DNA of 64,000 bases from Streptomonospora nanhaiensis. Its GTDB lineage: Bacteria; Actinomycetota; Actinomycetes; Streptosporangiales; Streptosporangiaceae. Under the pieces are notes generated by a model. The model saw only the letters and a program-made list of their open reading frames with translations, was not told the origin of the DNA and did not search any database. Of this stretch, positions 61,463 through 64,000 are shown in pieces; positions within the stretch are counted from its first letter, which is position 1; each line of letters begins with the position of its first letter. The stretch covers positions 2,418,001 through 2,482,000 of the forward strand of contig NZ_CP113264.1 in assembly GCF_026642255.1 (NCBI RefSeq). The letters are read 5' to 3'. A program made the position numbers and the translations under genes.

Positions 61463-61768
61463 GGGATTTCCTCCCTTCTCGTCCCGTCAGGTATGGCTGG
61501 TCCGCTCCCGCCCTGCTTCTGCAGACGACCTGATGGGAAACGGCGAACACAGGGGCGTCGCACTGACGATGTCATCCACGCCAAGGGTTCGTCCGGAGTG
61601 GCCTCCTCCGTGCTCGTGCCGAGGAGGAAGCCGGTGTTGGCGAGAGTGAAGGCCGTGGCCAGTGCCACTCCCAGGAGAAACACGGCTGTCAGCCACTCGC
61701 TGCCGTCACCGTGTACGCCACTCCTTCCCCGCTGCGTGTGGTTCCCGGCCCACCGCAGCGCCAGGGGG
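61463..61768. other. Gap at the right edge of the island
   Basis: About 306 bases. A minus-strand frame reads FLLGVALATAFTLANTGFLL (about 61620-61683), a membrane-like helix, but it has no ribosome site and no clear start; possible small-gene remnant. Confidence 0.3.
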
Positions 61769-62365
61769 TCAGAACAGGGCGTGACCGTGGGCCGCCACGA
61801 GCGGCGCCAGGTCGGGTGTGCCGAAACGTGTCCGCAGTTCCTTGAAGCGGGTCACCTTGTCCTCGCCGAAGCGGGCGACGGACGCGGCGTAGGAGTCGGC
61901 GGAGAAGAACACCGGCGGGTTCCGCTTGCTGTGGAACTTGTCCGCGAACATCACCAGCTCCTCCTCGACCGACTCGGCCAGGTAGTCCGCCTCCGGGACG
62001 GGCAGCCCCTGGTCGCGGATGTCCTCGCGGGTCAGGCCCACCCCGGTGTGGTGCGAGCAGAAACGGCACAGTGCCTCGGGCAGCCCCTCCTGGGCGAGGA
62101 TTTCGTGGCCGAGCACCCCGTGGCTCACGTAGCGCGCGTGGTCGAGCCGGCCGGAGGAGTCGTACAGGCGGTAGACCCCGATGTCGTGCAGCAGGCATCC
62201 GGCCCGCACCAGGTCGCGGTCCAGCGCGAGGTCCGAGCGGTCGATGAGCTGCTCGGCGATGGCGCAGACGATCTCGCAGTGGGTGTGGACGAGGTCGAAC
62301 GCCTCCCGGGTGGGCGCGTACCGTTCGTGCAGCGCACGGATCTCTTCGTCGTTCGGGATCACCAT
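61769..62365 (-). CDS. HD-domain phosphohydrolase
   Basis: 198 residues. HD superfamily residues: His27 in LVHTHCEIVCAIAEQL, LLHDIGVYRLYD (His60-Asp61, HDIG form), and HHTGVGL around 109. A C-terminal segment ADKFHSKRNPPVFFSAD carries the last conserved Asp. Related proteins are predicted metal-dependent phosphohydrolases of nucleotides. Next to ordinary genes rather than defence genes; no partner is coupled to it. Confidence 0.87.
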   Translation of the reverse strand: MVIPNDEEIRALHERYAPTREAFDLVHTHCEIVCAIAEQLIDRSDLALDRDLVRAGCLLHDIGVYRLYDSSGRLDHARYVSHGVLGHEILAQEGLPEALCRFCSHHTGVGLTREDIRDQGLPVPEADYLAESVEEELVMFADKFHSKRNPPVFFSADSYAASVARFGEDKVTRFKELRTRFGTPDLAPLVAAHGHALF

Positions 62366-62642
62366 GCTCAGACGGTAACCGGCATGGAGACCGCTCGAGG
62401 ACGGGGCTGCGACGCGGCGCGCTCGCACAGGCCGGGGTCGGCGCCGGGGTGTGTGTTGTCCCGTGCCAGCTTCTGCGGGGTGATGTGACCCGCCCACGGG
62501 CGCGGCGGTGCACGAGGGGCCTCAGAGGCAGTGGCGCACGGTGATCGGATCGGCGCCGGCCAGGTGGACAGGCGTCGTGGCGGACCGGCGGTCGGGTCCG
62601 GCCCCCAGAGGCCGCTGTGTGCATGGACCCCGGGAACGGCGG

Positions 62643-64000
62643 TCAGCCGCCGGTCCGCTGTTGGACGGCGGGGAATCCACCAGGGTGGAGGTGCGCCATG
62701 AGCGCTCGGAAGCGCTCCTGGGAGTCGGCTTCGGTGCCGTCACCGATCCGGTACCAGGCCGCATGGGTCAGGGGCGGCCCGACCGGGACCGCGGGCACCG
62801 GGGCGGCCAGTGCCCGTTCCGACCCGATCGAGGCCACCCCCTCCACGCCGATGCCCAGACCGATCGGCAGGGAGGGGCCGGAACGGCGTGCCTCATAGCC
62901 CAGGTCAGGTCGTCCGGTGCGACGGTGCACGCTGATCGTCTGGAGGACCCCTCGTGAGGTGAACTCCTCGACCAGAGCGGACAGGACCGACAGGTCGGGC
63001 TCCTCACCCGGCGGGTGTCCGACAGCGAGCGTGATGCTCTCCTTCACCCCTTCCGGCACGCGGGTGACGAGCAGGGTTCCGGAGAACGGCCGGACCGGTT
63101 CGGTGCGAAGGGCGTTCGGTGGGCCGGTGAAGAGGAACCACGAACTTTCTGGAGCGCGTTCGCGGGCCAACGCGGTCAGGTCCGCGGTGTCCCACGCCAG
63201 GGTGGCGGGCTCACCGGTCCCCCACAGGGCCGGTACGGAGCCGGCCAGGGTCTGGGACAGGAACTCCACCGACCTCCCCAGGCGGAGCCCGGCATCGGCG
63301 GGGTTCAGGACCTTCAGATCGACGAGGATCTGGTTCCCCTGGTTCTCCTCCGCTCCCCGGAAGGCCGAATGCGGCACGTCCTCGGGGGCCGCGGTCGTGT
63401 CGCGGACGAAACCGGCCTCCTCGTTCCAGGCCAGGGGAACCCCGGAGAAGCCGTCGTAGTACCGGCCGTCCGGAGCCCGGGCCACCCAGCGGGCCATCGG
63501 GTTGCCCAGAACCGAGCGCAGTGCGTGGGTGATACGCGAACCCGAAGGGGTCACCAGCTGGAACGCCCGGCCCTCCTTCGCGTGCTCGGCGACAGCGTCC
63601 ACCAGCCATGTGGAGAGCGGGACCACCGGGCGGTCCTGGACGGTCAGCGCCACCCGGTCCGTGACGCGAGTGATCGCGGGGTGGTCGGTGGCGCCGGTCA
63701 GCAGGGGATCGTCGCGGTCGAGTCGGAGCTCGGGCTCCCAGACGAGGCCTCCGAACTCCGCTACGAGGGCATCGGCGAAGCCGCGGACCGCCCCTGCCGT
63801 GTCCTCCCCTCCCGGGCCGGTCTCGGCTCCGCGTGCCTCCACCCACCACGGTTGGGCGGGCAGGTCGTCGGCGATCCCTTCGGCGAGCAGGCGGTCGGCC
63901 TCGGAGGACAGCGCGAGCCTCTGTGCCGCTTGGACGGCCGAGACCATGCGTCCCGACCCGTCGCGGAGCTGGACGACCGCGCCGCCGGCGACGGCACGGA
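62643..64000 (-). CDS. DUF6177-like protein, 5' end outside window
   Basis: The frame is open to the window edge. An internal ATG at 63947 is preceded in frame by AVVQLRDGSGR, which fits the domain, so the true start lies beyond 64000. At least 452 residues, soluble, with SAVQAAQRLALSSEADRLLA and ATLAWDTADLTALARERAP. DUF6177 genes occur beside actinobacterial type VII (ESX-like) secretion loci; that association is from memory of the family and cannot be tested here. Confidence 0.6.
   Translation of the reverse strand, partial: RAVAGGAVVQLRDGSGRMVSAVQAAQRLALSSEADRLLAEGIADDLPAQPWWVEARGAETGPGGEDTAGAVRGFADALVAEFGGLVWEPELRLDRDDPLLTGATDHPAITRVTDRVALTVQDRPVVPLSTWLVDAVAEHAKEGRAFQLVTPSGSRITHALRSVLGNPMARWVARAPDGRYYDGFSGVPLAWNEEAGFVRDTTAAPEDVPHSAFRGAEENQGNQILVDLKVLNPADAGLRLGRSVEFLSQTLAGSVPALWGTGEPATLAWDTADLTALARERAPESSWFLFTGPPNALRTEPVRPFSGTLLVTRVPEGVKESITLAVGHPPGEEPDLSVLSALVEEFTSRGVLQTISVHRRTGRPDLGYEARRSGPSLPIGLGIGVEGVASIGSERALAAPVPAVPVGPPLTHAAWYRIGDGTEADSQERFRALMAHLHPGGFPAVQQRTGG

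Noticed and set aside
61390-61683. Minus-strand frame with a membrane-like helix
   Set aside because: No credible start or ribosome site; the reading breaks into low-complexity sequence and overlaps the hsdM remnant.
1-64000. CRISPR array, tRNA/rRNA genes, integrase, insertion sequence or att site
   Set aside because: No regularly spaced repeats, tRNA-like cloverleaf or transposase/integrase motifs were found by reading; only the 950-base direct repeats stand out, and they carry a gene without transposase features.

Overview
The window is GC-rich DNA with strong G/C bias at third codon positions, XRE/DUF5753-DUF397 regulator pairs, F420-type and conservon-type genes and a type VII secretion neighbour. 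That points to a filamentous actinomycete, probably of the Nocardiopsaceae/Streptosporangiales type (an inference from gene content only). No tRNA, rRNA, CRISPR array, integrase or transposase was recognised.

Left flank, 1-12.6 kb (ordinary chromosome): the end of a probable conservon P450 pair (CYP157-like with ExxW instead of ExxR, then CYP154-like), a lipoprotein, an ABC-F ATPase, a two-gene operon (unknown protein plus Nudix hydrolase), an F420-dependent LLM oxidoreductase, a membrane-anchored Mrr-type endonuclease, a bile-acid:sodium-symporter-family transporter, and an HTH/Clp_N-SRPBCC pair with a readable, apparently leaderless and self-overlapping promoter/operator.

Defence island, about 13.3-61.5 kb. 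(a) Minus strand, 13.3-22.2 kb: an HTH/N6-methylase, a broken DUF4365 gene, a stand-alone Ser/Thr kinase, and a tight three-gene operon of RelE-UvrD helicase, GmrSD-like DUF262/HNH protein and tail-anchored coiled-coil protein. (b) Divergent plus strand, 22.7-36.2 kb: a 2075-residue kinase-helicase-DUF1998-endonuclease fusion, a DrmD-like SNF2 helicase and a DrmMI-like adenine methyltransferase. This resembles class 1 DISARM, but one kinase-bearing polypeptide sits where DrmA and DrmB would be, and no DrmC is seen. (c) 36.2-39.7 kb: actinobacterial XRE/DUF397/anti-sigma-type regulators. (d) 39.8-41.5 kb: an ATPase plus TOPRIM (DUF4276) pair of the AbiL/PARIS/RloAB kind. (e) 42.6-45.2 kb: a type I specificity half-subunit and HsdM with no HsdR. 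(f) 45.6-60.7 kb: a segment bracketed by two direct, recently duplicated copies of an unrecognised Cys/His-motif gene. It contains a second DrmMI-like methylase, a RAMA-domain protein, a complete Gabija pair (gajA-gajB), a CYTH protein, debris of kinase/RelE/UvrD genes, and an FAD oxidoreductase. The second copy is followed by a decayed hsdM, so the type I locus was part of the duplication.

Right flank, 61.7-64 kb: an HD-domain phosphohydrolase and the 3' part of a DUF6177-type gene that runs off the window.

The island carries four adenine methyltransferases, several SF1/SF2 helicases, two active-looking Ser/Thr kinases and at least five recognisable or candidate anti-phage modules. The most promising undescribed systems are the kinase-helicase-DUF1998-Vsr/DrmD/DrmMI operon with its divergent partner genes, and the RelE-UvrD/DUF262-HNH/coiled-coil operon.
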